Of a DNA stretch of 64,000 nucleotides, positions 47,966-61,200 are shown piece by piece (positions within the stretch are counted from its first letter, which is position 1; every line of letters begins with the position of its first letter). The stretch lies in the NCBI GenBank assembly GCA_947623455.1, contig OX392536.1, positions 32,679,465 through 32,743,464 of the forward strand, written 5' to 3'. This stretch comes from Mimachlamys varia (Eukaryota > Mollusca > Bivalvia > Pectinida > Pectinidae). Under the pieces are notes generated by a model. That model had not been told where the DNA came from. It searched no databases and saw only the letters and a list, made by a program, of their open reading frames with translations. A program made the translations under genes and the position numbers.

Positions 47966-48449
47966 TATCTTTAATGTTATATATGACCTTTTAATCAGTT
48001 GACCTGCTTTAACTGAAACAAAAGAACATTTTTGTGGCACAAAAATATACTTGAGCATGATAACGGTTTCATGGATATTGGCCCAGGTAACACGAACCAG
48101 TCCTTATATTGCTATTGTTGTAGTAAATTTAATCTGTTCAATTAAATATTCGATAAAGTTACATCGTGCCATGCATTTTATGGATTTCAGGTCCAATTTC
48201 CACGAATGTTCCATAACTACAGGAAATTCTTAATAGGAACTCATTTCAGAAGTTAAGAACATTTTTTAACATTTACGTCTGTAATGCTTTCCTATGGGGA
48301 TTTATAAGTTAAGAAATTTCCAAAAGTTAAGGAACGATCGTAAGACAGGGGCCCGATGCTTAAATGTTAGTGCACGGAATTCACATAAAACGGAAATAGG
48401 ACACGCGGATGGTCGAACACTGGAGCTTTGAATTACAGCACCCTAAACC

Positions 48450-48770
48450 ATCAAACAAATCGTAAATACAGCCTCAAAATTAAAGTCTTTCTCATAACGG
48501 CTACTGACAAACAAACTTACGACACAGGGATTAGAGAGATGCAGACTGATGCAGATTATGATCAAGTCTAATTGACATCTTGATCTATTTGAGAAATATT
48601 TTGTATTCCTGTATGTGCTAATAAGTGTGCTTACCTGTTGCGATTGAGAATGACTCGATTCTCACCTTGAGTACATGATGTTTACTTGGATGTGACCAAG
48701 ATTTACATAGTGGGGTGTTGTCGATGAAGCAGAAGGCGCTTATTCTTATTCTCTTTTCCCTTTTTTCAAT
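48450..48770 (+). mobile_element. Penelope-like element 3' end (plus orientation)
   Basis: Contains TTAGAGAGATGCAGACTGAT, GACATCTTGATCTATTTGAG, TTACCTGTTGCGATTGAGAA and GTCGATGAAGCAGAAGGCGC, matching the tail region at 34330-34560. Confidence 0.65.
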
Positions 48771-49286
48771 GGTCTGATGCGGTTGTATGATAGTACAACC
48801 ATTTAATCTGTCTATACACCATGAAATGATACCTAACTCATGATGAGGAAAACTCAATAAAATTATAACTTCTGACTTCATTTGTTTTTTTTTATATCTC
48901 AATAACATTAAGTTACATTGGAACATATTGTGATATGTTTGAAAAAAATGTGTTATGGTAGTCTATGAGTCTATACAATTCATTAACATAAATAATTAGA
49001 ATATATATCATATATAAATACTTCTTTATACATTATTTTGAAGAATGATATGCTATTAAATTATATATAGAAAAGAATATGTAAAAATCTATCGTAAAAT
49101 GTCAATATGGACATGCATATGATAACACTACTTAAACATGAGGACAACTAATCTTAGAATGATTTCGGACTAAATGGATTGCATATTTCTTTTCTGAGAA
49201 ATTGTTTGTTACATTAAATACTGTAATGTGGTATATATTAATTGATAAATGAATGAACTATGTACTATTACAGTATGAATTACACG
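48771..49286. other. Region downstream of the lectin-receptor gene
   Basis: Very AT-rich; probably the 3'UTR of the minus-strand gene ending at 49287. I found no canonical poly(A) signal with confidence. Confidence 0.4.
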
Positions 49287-52200
49287 TTAGAACCAGGTTT
49301 CTTCTGTTACATGGCCATTTATACTGTTTTGGTCATAGTCACCGTCTACCGATGATTCCGCGTCAAAACTACAACAAATCGTTTGTGTTTCAATATTTTT
49401 TGAATTCTGCTGCCTCGCTCTTTGTAAATCGTTGAAATTAGGTCTACCACAGTACTTCACCCATAGCTGTCTCGCCTGGTCTAACTCTTGTAGCGTAGTC
49501 TGTGTACCAATATGACCAAAACGTTCACCATGATAAATTCTAACGGGAGACGACCAGACCGCATACTCGTCTGAGTCTATACTCCTCGTACCCGTTCCGT
49601 TTGCAGAATCATCGAACGTGTCGTCAGGATTGTTGATCTGAACCTCTATGTGGTTTCCCGTGATGCTAATCCCTCCAGTGTCCTTATCGTCTTCACGTTC
49701 TACTCTCACGATGTCCGATGTTTCGTCATCATCCAGTAGACTATCTTTCCTGTGATTGTCCATCTCGAACGCGTAGTTATCCTCTGCGACACACACAGGA
49801 CGCCGTGGCCTCTTCCTTCGTCTGTGTTGTTCACACGTGGCCTTGATGGTGCCGATGTCCAGGACAACCACGAGTGCTATGAGGCTGCCCAGAATGATGG
49901 TTGCCACGACACCGGCTCCTGTTGCCGATGGTCTGTTGTCCACCGCGCTGGTCCGCCGCTCCCTTAGACGTTTTTGTCGAATCTCGTCACCCATTGCCAC
50001 AAGCTCGTTCTTGATCTCGGTAAACGTCTTTTTGGTGGTTGTCGACGGTTTCTGGGTTGTTGTCGGGGGTTTTGTCGATGTGGGTGGTTCTGAGGAATAA
50101 GAAATAATGCGTAAAATGTCTATGCCATGTTATAAGCTGCATGCATTCAGAACAAAAAACAACATCGAACGCTTATGGCAAAGGTTCTTATGACAAAGAT
50201 ACACTAGCACATTACCTCTTTATTTAATATTTCTCCTACATGTACGTTTTCGGCGAGTATACAACTTTATCAGAGTAACGTTTATGTTTGGGCCATCTTT
50301 ACACCTGACATGATTCCAAACCTTTGTTGTTGCTAGTATTATATCGTTAACATGATGTACGATGCGCGATTTAGAGCACGGTCATGTTGTCGTTAGCTTG
50401 TTGTTATGATCAAATATGATGGATATTGTGACGGTCAGTTATTATTATTATATTACTGATATTAGTATCAATCATGGTTCGATTTCGCCCCCACAAATAA
50501 TCAATCACGCTTATGTTTACCATCAAAGACTCATTCCATTTCAGACTAAGTGTACCTTCAAGGGTCGTTACTCACGAAATCATATGAAATATCAAAGTAA
50601 GTGATACGGACAATGAGATATACATGTACACATTTAGTATGTATCGATTTATGAAGTCATAACTGATAATGTGGACAAATTATTGAAGTTTCTAATTATG
50701 CGTGTTTAAACAAACCACGTTAACATTGAATGAAGACAAAAACTAACTACAGTAAAAATAAGTCTTAAGCTGTAATCGATTTCATGTGGTTTCTGTTTGA
50801 GAGAACGTTTTAAGTATTTTTGCCGAGGGTGAACTAGTCAGTATTCTGAATATGCATGCTTGAAACAGAATTTATATTTCTTTCATCGTGCGTTCAACTG
50901 TGTTCCTATTGCTAACCTAAACTATAATGAGATTGAGTTATTTTTCTGCATTGGGCTAAACTGAATGAACTTGGTACAAACTTACAAGTCGGTTCCTTTG
51001 ATGGACTGCATGTATACAAACAACCAGTACGTATTATCTTATATTTGTGTAGAGTTGACCTATGACATCTATTATTTTCTCTATGCTTATCGTTCTCATA
51101 CTGAATGTATAACGTGCATGCATATGATCAATCATAAAAAAGTAAATACCTTACCAAATCTAAGGCGCCTCATCAAACCATGAAATTAGAAAATGTAAAG
51201 AACGATCACGGAGAAAAGTTAAAAGAAATAAATAACGTACAATACCATAACTATTTCATAAGCATAATTCCAGCGTTTGGTTTCTGAATGACAAGGACGA
51301 CAAACCCGTATAGTTAATAACAGTACATTGTAATGAATACGACCAACAAAACCTAATTAACCCACTGAAAAAGCAAGGTTATCACAGGAACAATATAGCC
51401 AGATACCGCACAAGTAAAACTGAGTCATTGAGAGGACTATCAGGGAGGGACTCTAGTACACGATAGTCTAGGGAGAAGCTGTGATAAACATAACGAAATA
51501 TATCTTCTGATTCATTGCAGACAAATAACCCGTAAAACTGGACGGAGACTTTGTGTTTTGGATCCGGACCAATTCACTAGTGATGCAGGTACTGCTATCA
51601 TCTCTGGTTCATCGCAATAACCTTCAGTTTAATCCATATAATTGCGTACTTATAGCGCAAAAAAGGTCATCGACTGGATTGACGTCAAAGTACAAGGGAA
51701 AATTATTGCTTTATTGAAAAGTTAAATGCATGGCATCGAGTAAGGAAGAGTATGGTTTAGATAAAATGATCATCAGAAATTACAAGGGCGTATGTATAGT
51801 AATTATGATTTTGTTTATCGTTATACGCAATACAAACAATTATCAATCCTACCCAGACGACGCGACACAACTGGAGATGACGTCACATACATTGGCACCT
51901 TAGGTAGCATAGACTTATAAAAATCGATTTTTAAGAAAATATCGAATGCATATATAGATTGGATCTAATACTTTTGTTCATGTACGAGAGGAAACTGCAA
52001 ACATTATAAATGTTCAACAAAATTCAGTCATCTAGGTGCAAAATCTTTCCAAAATCATGATATGCTTCAATATTATATATTATTACAGATGTTTTTCCAG
52101 GTTTTGAGTCCTTACTTTCGGCTATGTCCTCGTTTAACATTAATCAGAAGAGGTAACAGTAATTGTTAGGATAATACATAACCCGCATTATATCGTTACA

Positions 52201-55200
52201 CTAAGGAGGAGCAGTCAAACGCAACCTTTCATGTAGATCTAGGTACGATACTTAGCCTACTGACAGGCTTTTCATTAGCTGTTCCAGCCAGCCCCCCTAC
52301 GTCGACCTGTAGGCCGATTATATGATTACAAGAAACCTGCCGTTTGAGTAAAATTGTATAGAAGAATTAGGACGTAATATCCCGCAAGTACAATATTCGA
52401 TAGTAGGTTTTGGTAGTAAACAAACCGTCAATTAGACGCACTAGTATTACAACATGATGCCTCAAACTTACTAACACGTAATTACACCAATACATCGTAA
52501 TATGTTTCATAGTATACGCCTCACGTTAAGAGGTAACTTTCAAAGTCCACTTATTGTGTATTGCGTCAGCAAGATGTAATCAATTACGTTAATACCATTG
52601 ATAACAACAACACAAACACCAATTTGTAATCAGAGCTCTCATCCAACAAAACACTTAATATCACCCCAAAGATGCTGGTAGCTTATACACAATTTAGAGA
52701 CCTTGGCCTTTATGCCAACTTACCGAAATGTGTTTTGTTAAGATAGTTTGGCTCCTAAATTTTACATAAATAATAAAAATTCAGAGAATACCGAAACGTC
52801 AAACAAACCTGAAATCTGAATTCAAACTCGATCATACTCGTACCAGGGAGAAAATATAAACGTTGGAATGATTGACACGGAGACCCTTGAAAAGGTAAAA
52901 GATAAGAATACTAGGTGCGCGGAAGAGTAAGCGTCTTCAGCTTCATCCAAGACACATGCCATGTAAATTTCAATCACATCCAAGTAAACGTCACATCCTC
53001 AAAGCCAGAAGCTAATCTTCATTTTCAACCCCAACAATGAAGTACACTAGTTAACATAAACCTGTAGTCAAAAACGTCCACCTTCATTTCATACAAATAT
53101 TTTAAATACCTATCAATGATATCAAAATGGCGACCAAAAAACTTGGTCATAGTCTTCATCAATTTGCATCTCTCAAATCTCTGTGTTGTAAGTTTGTTTG
53201 TCAGCAGTCGAAATATATCATGAAAAAATTGATATTACGAATAAGCCCTTGAATAAATACAATGGATTATTAATAACTTAAAATGGCCACATTCTGACAT
53301 AAAAAACCAGTATACAGCCAATTCAAGTGAAGTTTCAAAAATACCTACCTATTAGTATATAAGTTGTAATTTTCTGGACATACTATACTAGGGACGTCAG
53401 ACAGACTAACATACCGAATATATCCTTATACTTCGTGGGGGTGGGGGAAGGGGAGAGATGAAGTAGAATATGTATCATCGACTGCACCCGCCATACAAAT
53501 CTTGGTAACATCCAAGTAAACATCAAGTCCTCAAACTGAGAACCGAGCATCATTGTCAATCACAACAAGTAAGCACACTTATGAGCATACTCAAAAACGT
53601 CAAGCTTCGTATCTTTTAGCCTCCCTGGAAAACACTGTTGATATTTGAAATAAAACTTTCCGAAAGTATGTATACACAAACCATCATGTTGGGACCTTCC
53701 GTAGCATACATTTACAATACGATATTTTAGAAAGTATAAAAAACATGCCAATATATATTATGGAGTATTCTTCTGTTGCGGTTTTCAATAAACCTCAAAG
53801 GGTCTTAGGACTTTTCTATTTAAACGACCGCCGAACTGCTCCACAGTTTATTAATTCATTCAGCTTTGAAATTCCCTTTTTCAATATAAATAGTTCAAAT
53901 GCGTCTTCAGAAGTGAATGAGTTAGGACATAATAAGGTTAATTACCAATCACGGCAACTAAATATGAATCAAACCACCTTGAATATCATATGTAAAAACA
54001 ATTTGATAAGGGGTAATTAAAAGCCCATAACGAAACTGTACATGTTTTGAAATTTCGGTTTAAAACATTTCAAAAACGTTTTAAATATGTTTCAAGGAAT
54101 GAAGGAACACATAACAATGCTATATATATAAAACTTTGTAAAGTTTGATAGTAAAACCGCATGCAATTTGGTTTTTCGTATTAATGTGGTACATGCAGCA
54201 TCTACATTATAACGTATTAGCACGTATATCACAATAAAGTATACTTGATATCCATTTTACAATTAATAAAGATGCTATTAGTGATGCTGCCGCCTGCGCT
54301 ACTGTACTACTCCACCTTGGCCTCCTGTGAGGTTTCTGGAGCGGAAACATATGTGTGACCTATATAGCGCGATGTTAATTACCGTGTCTGTGTCAGGTAT
54401 CACTGACCTAGATACAGATATTCGTTCTACATTGAAGTGATGCGCGAGTGATTAGATAACTAATCATATCATATCGGTGACGCAAGTACGGTAGGTGGTA
54501 TCGGTTTTCATTAAGCACTTTGGTTATATTTAATAGGAAAAGTGTTTCAGTCTTCATGTCATGACGATTAAAATAATTATTTTCTAATCAAAAACAAAAA
54601 CTGTTGCTAGGCACGTTTATGATTGCAGGTTTTAGAGATTTATTAATCTAGGTAAATGTAGTGTTTCTAAAATTTCATATTTATTTCTTTACAAGCAGAT
54701 ATCATTGTCTTTATTTTGAGTTTATGAAACTAGTAGCTGAACAATATGGTATGGATTATAAAGTAGGAAAACGATGTTGGCATTCAGTGGTGCAATACTT
54801 AAGTTTTCCTGTCATAAGTCAGTTATCGTTGTTTTATTTTAATATGGTCAAATAAAACAACGATGTGTCACCTATCGTACCAGAAAAAAAAATCAGAGAA
54901 TACCAAAGCGTAAACAAAACCATAATCCGAACTTAAAATCGATTAAACTAGAGGCAACATATGAACAAGGAAAGATTTACATGGATACCCTCGTAAAAGT
55001 ACAAGAGAATAAGACCAGGTGGTCCGGAAGAGTAAGCGGCTTCTGCTTCATCGATGACACCCGCCATTAAAATCTTTGTCACATCCAAGTAAATATCAAG
55101 TTCTCAAAACGAGAACCGAGTATCATTGTCAATCACAAATATTTCAAAAAGAAATAAAACGGTAATATGCAGCTTAACAAAATACAAACTCATGATGTTA

Positions 55201-58200
55201 TGGGTATGCTTATTAGTGTGTTCACTTGTTCTGATTGAGAATGATGACTCGGTTCCCACTTTGAAGCCTTGACGTGACCAAGTGTGTATCGTCGATGAAG
55301 CAGAAGACGCTTTCTCTTCCGGCCTTGTTCTCTTGTACTTTTACAAGTGTCGCCATGTAAATATGTCATTTGTCCATATTGTGTTTTAATGATTTTGAGT
55401 TTTGTAGGCTCTTTGGTATTCTCTGATTTTTGTTTTGGGAAAGTCTCTCTCAGAAACATTCCATCACTGCATCAGTTCTTTTTCGACACGATTAAAATAT
55501 GTAACTCTCGGTGGTAAAAACGGTAACACATTCATATGTTACTATGGTTAGTTGTGCATTCTATTCAGTTTGATCGATAAACAACGCCTCCAATAAACTA
55601 CTATAAAAACTATGAATGCCTAAATTGTTAAGTTCACGTTTTAAAAAATACAAAAGGACAATATGATGTTAAGCCAATTGTTGCACTTGAAATCAATGAC
55701 TGGATATGCAGGAACACTTTTGCAAAATTAAGTGCAATCAATGGAAATCAATGGAGCTCATTCCACTTACCATGCTTTCCAAATCGTCATGTTCAACTTT
55801 CACAAAGTTTCGTTAAATAAGTAACATAGCGTTGGAACATTTGTTATGAAGATAACTAATATGGTGTCAAGTAAGAAAAGGAGTGACACTTTGGAAAGAC
55901 TCTTTTAAATACCGTTGTAATATTAAAAAAAAAGAAAAGTTACACACAAGATGTGATTTAGATTAATAGCTAAATTAATCTTTTTTAACTTACATTTTTA
56001 AAGTATATTCGTGCCTGTGAAATTAGTAATTGGCATACAGTTGAGTGTAAGCTAACCTTTACACCCTAGTGCACTAGGAGTGCACTACGTTTAAACTAGT
56101 AGTGCACTACATTTAAACTACAGGTAAACTAGTAGTGCACTACGTCCAGCCAGGTGTGACCACAAAAACCCCTACAGGCAATGGGAGTGTCCATGCCTAC
56201 CTGTATCCTTACCTGTACAGATGTAATATGACTTACCTGTACTTATATATATGTGATACTATTGAAGTCATTAGTTTGTTAGTACTTACTCATATAAGTA
56301 CAAGAATGAGAAATTCTAAGTTTTTGCCAGGTGATATTCATAATAATAACTTATGTTTTAAATTAATTCACTGCATGTCAAAATTTTCAATATAATAATA
56401 ATTAAAATATATTAACTTATGATTCTTTTTAAAGAAGTAACAATGATTCTTTTTTATTTAAGTATTTTCATTCTACAATTAAGTTGAAAGGTATGTGTTA
56501 AAATAAGAAAAGGTATCATACATGTATTATGTTGCAATTATAAAGTTAATCTTACTAAAAAATATATACAGAAAATAAAGTTTACCACAAATTGTAATAT
56601 AAAAAAATAGATATTAGAATAACATATTTTATACTTAGTATAGTAGTTTCAATCACAAATTACTTTAATATTTGGCATTAAGAAACTAGCTGGCAATACT
56701 ACCTACATGTACCAGCATTGGTATTTGGTTTCACTATACACTCATGTATGTACCATGCATACAACTGAAAGGTTATATAAACATCCAGTACTGTACTAAG
56801 AAAAGATTACTTTCATCGGAACATTTAAAGCCATTTCCTTCTTCATATCATAATACCAATATATATCTACATGTAATCCAATTGACTCTAATCAATGTTA
56901 TCATCGTTAAATAGGATCATCATTAATCAATTAACAGGGCCCCCGGGCCTTTAATCAGACTTGGCCAGTGATGGCCATGGTTTAGTCTCACCTAGCATAC
57001 ATTTGAAAAATACCTTGTCTCACCTAGCATACATTTCTGTTTTCACACCTATTAACAATTTGGCTATAGTTTGTTTCATAGTGGTGTTGTAAGGTATCAA
57101 TGTATATTATTAAAGAACAACTGTAAATCTTTTATATCTTGTTAATTAAAATGTAAATACTAGTATCTTTGTAATAAAATGGAGCACCGTTTTGTAGATG
57201 TTCATAATGTTGAAAAATATTTTATTAAAGTATACTTTGCATTGTACACTTAATAATATAACAATGAATTATATATTTATCATTAAATTATTGTATGAAA
57301 GAATTGAATGCAAAAGAGTTACATTTAGAAGGAATACAAATCCAGAAAATCCAGCCAGATAATGGCCTATGAAACAAAATTCAAAAACTACTACATATCA
57401 TTTCATAATGATCAAATTTAACCACAATTAGTCAAATATGAAATGACTATTAAATATTGTATTTTCTTTATTAACTAAATGACATCCTTTATGAGAATAT
57501 ATCTTAGTATTTCAGAATCATGAACATACAAATACAAAGATTTAAAATGTCTAATGATGCGCTTCCAAAAGATAATACGCTTTGAAACGTATAGTAGATA
57601 TTTAGAGAGTTATATTTAAATGAATAGTTTTCTAACCAAAATATAAACTGAACGGAAATGTGTTCAATGTGAAAAATAAATACAATATTTTTATGATGAG
57701 CTACATACAAATGTAAAGTGGGCAATAAAGAAAAAGAATACTAGGAAGATCAGATGCATAATTAATTTCAAACTAGATGTGTCAAAATGACATGAACGTC
57801 AACAGTAAGAACCAAATTGGTATTCTTTTTCTTTATTGCCCACTTTACATTTATCTCAACATAAAAATATTGTATTTATTTTTCACATTGAACACATTTC
57901 CGTGAATGAGAAGTATTTTTTTTGTGATTTAAAAAAAATCTCTATTGGTGGTAGACAAGGCTATCCAATGTTGGTTCTACAATGTACAGTGTTTCAATGA
58001 AATTTTCAAATAAAATTTGGCCATAAATCTAGAACAGTAGGTGGATCGTAACCAAAATAAAGTATGAACATGAAAAGCTAGATGTTCATAAGAATGAAGA
58101 GCGTGTTTTATTTAAAATCATATGTGAATAGGGTTATAATATTTAAAAAGTATTTAGTGTACATTATATGAATGTATAAGATGAAATCCAAATTCAATAT

Positions 58201-61200
58201 AGATATAAAAATATCATCAATAAAAATAAATAAACAGTTCAGATCATTGTTGAGATGTATGTATACTGGGTATGTATATACCTGTGTTTCAATTTAAATC
58301 ATATACATTGTACTATATACTTTTGATCTCATAGTCAATCTCTCAACAAAATTATGATACAACACTACAAAACAGAAAAAAATCAAATGTAAATCTTATA
58401 CAATTGCTTTAGTTACCAATTTCTTAATTCAATAGCTTCATATAAATATAATTACTCGGGGAGCACAGTTCTTCTACATTTTCTACTCTAAATTTCTTGT
58501 TTTTTGGGGGTTATTTTTTCATTTCTTTACAATACTCACAATAAATATATTCTGAATTTCCTATAATATTTAGATGGGAAACAACCTAATTCACAATATA
58601 TACTATAGGATTCGGGGTAGATTTTTTAACATTAAGTATGTTAGGTAAGATAGTTACTATATGATACAGACTATAGTTTACCTGTAATTAATTCCTATTG
58701 TTCTATACCTGACACAAAACCTCACTTAGCATACACCCAACACCTTACCTGTATATAGGAAAATACCAAATGTATGCTACGTGAGACGACACCATGGCCA
58801 TGGGGAGTGGGAGGTGAGAAATTCACACCTGGCTAACTACAGACAGCCTAGGGGGGTGTCCCCTATATTCTTACCTCTGTGAGGATATGTGGCCCTGGCA
58901 GGTCAGGTACGTAATTATGCCTGGAGGGTTTAGGATTCTACCTAAGATCTATATCTGTCCTTTTTAGTTAGAGATTATATAAGTCATTAGGTTGATTTAA
59001 AAGTTCAATAAATATGACTGGCTTACGCTTAACTTTGTTCTAATTTAGGCTAATATAACTGCATATTAGTTATTTGATGTATTCTAAGAAGTTAGAATAT
59101 AGAAATTAGAATTAATTAAAATGATTCCATTAAACTGACCTTGCTTTATTTAAAATTATTATTACATATATGCATAAACCTTCAAGTCATATTTAATACA
59201 ACCTGTAATTACCTTCAATATTTAGGCCTAAAAATGGGAAATGCATCATTTTAAAATACGATTTAATCCTATTATACTGATAATTAGAAAAAGTATAATG
59301 AATGTTAGGATTTTAGTATCAAACTGTATGAAGCGACTGAGCCAGAGACATCCCTGATTACACCCAATATAAACTAGTTAATTTTTCATCATTAATTCAT
59401 TAAACAAGTATATATATATGTAAATATTAAGAAATCTAAGTGTGTGATTGGATTGTATTCATTCAAGTGTCATAAGACACTTGGTATTTTAAGTTAATAT
59501 TTAAGAAAACCACAATCTGGTAAAGGACTGATAAAGACTTACATTGTTATCCAATTAATTATTATTAATTTCAATGTTATTTTTTGTTCTATCAATGTAT
59601 TATTGTATAATTAAATGTTTTGAATGAAACAAAAAAATAGATTAAAGTCCTCAAGATATCCACTATTTATAGGGAAATATGAAAATATCTAGATATATTC
59701 TCAATGATTTTTAATTTCATATAAACATGATGAACCCCAGTAAAAGTTAAAATATGTATTATCATAATTAGAATCCTGGTCATCTCCAGCTGAGCCCTTT
59801 ATTAATCAAATTGGTTTCAAATTTGACCAGTGATAGTCAGGTGAGAAATTCACTCCTCAATTATATGTCACTGACAGGCTTATGTCAGCAGGCCTAGGTG
59901 TTCCTAGACAAGGTTGAGACAGGTCAGGTAATTGCCTGAGGCCTGAGGGTCAAATCAAAACATCTGTCGTGTACTGAACAATCTGACTAAATTTTAATTT
60001 ATTGTTGGATTAATTTTTTTGTTAACTTCAACTTCTTATATTTATATCAACACTAGCTGTTGTATGTGGTGATATATATATAAACATACATATCTTAATA
60101 TATACAATTTAAAAATAAAGATTATCAAAAACTCTTTAGCGCGTTCATAAATATATAGATCTGTGGGATGAATGTATTTATTAAAAATATATATCTAGTT
60201 AAATTAAGTAAATACAAGAATATTTATTTGCTATTTTTACAATAAGTTCTTACAATATTTAAAAATATACTTCTAAACAAATAATTATCAATAGATAATC
60301 CTTAAATGAATATAAAAACCCTGTTAATAGTGTATATTAAATGGAATATAAGACATCAAAACTGCTAGATAAATGATAATTTTCTATTTTATTTATGTCC
60401 TGTATGCAAGAAAGTTTTGGGGAAAATTCTTACAGTAATTATCATAATTTCTAGTTTTGAAATTAAAGAAAAAATGTTGTTTGAGAAAAATAACCACATA
60501 AGATGCATATATGTGTATATACATTAAAGTTATAAATATTAACTAATGATAAGGCCAGCTTCTAAGTACTAGCAGACGACAAAAGTGAGGTACAGGTAAA
60601 AATCACAGGTAGATGGATGGGACTGCCCATTTACCTGTAGGGGTATTTGACCTATATGGGGTTCAGGGTGTAGTGCACTACTAGTTTACCTGTAGTTTAA
60701 ATGTAGTGCACTACTAGTTTAAACGTAGTGCACTACTAGTGCACTAGGTGTCAAGGTTAGCTTACACTCAACTGTATGTACACGACAGGAAGTTCAATAC
60801 ACGTATGTCGTGCGTTTGTATATTATTGTGTCCACAAAACAGAAACCGCTTGTAAAATATTTCCTTGTCAGTGTGGTAAGTAGAGCGAAATTGGGCAATA
60901 AAATCATCCACACAATGAACATCAAAACCTATACACAAAATGTACTGTAAATTTGTTTTTGTATCTTTTCTGGGATACGTCATTTTAATTTCCGAATTAA
61001 AAAACCCCATAAAAACAAATACAAAACAACAATAAAATAACAACGCGAAATGTGTAATACAGATATATTTTAGATTTTTAAGCTATCAGTCATTAAGATA
61101 ATGTGTGGGAAAAAGAAAACATACCTGTTGTTGTGGTAAGTTGCTCCGTAGTCGTGGTAGGGATTGTTGTCGTGGTAGTGGACGTAGTAGTTGTAGTGGT

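Larger units (their letters stand above)
56036..60776. mobile_element. 4.74-kb TA-flanked terminal-inverted-repeat element (non-autonomous)
   Basis: TIRs 56038-56143 and 60670-60774 begin CAGTTGAGTGTAAGCTAACC and are almost identical over ~105 bp; weaker inverted similarity continues to ~56220 and ~60590. Each TIR holds several copies of the palindrome TAGTGCACTA. TA at 56036-56037 and 60775-60776 fits a Tc1/mariner-type target duplication, and CAGT tips are common in that superfamily. The interior is AT-rich without a transposase. Related internal modules occur near 56945-56970 plus 58805-58940 and again near 59790-59960 (AGGTGAGAAATTCAC, CAGGTCAGGTA). It sits in a lectin-receptor intron. 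Confidence 0.8.
50090..61124 (-). other. 11-kb intron of the lectin-receptor gene
   Basis: Lies between the Thr-rich stalk exon and the stalk/TM/tail exon (phase 1; donor GTATGTT, acceptor TTCCTCAG). It holds five Penelope-like fragments and the 4.74-kb TIR element. The stretches 50100-52770 and 53640-54890 show no gene or repeat I recognise. Confidence 0.75.
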
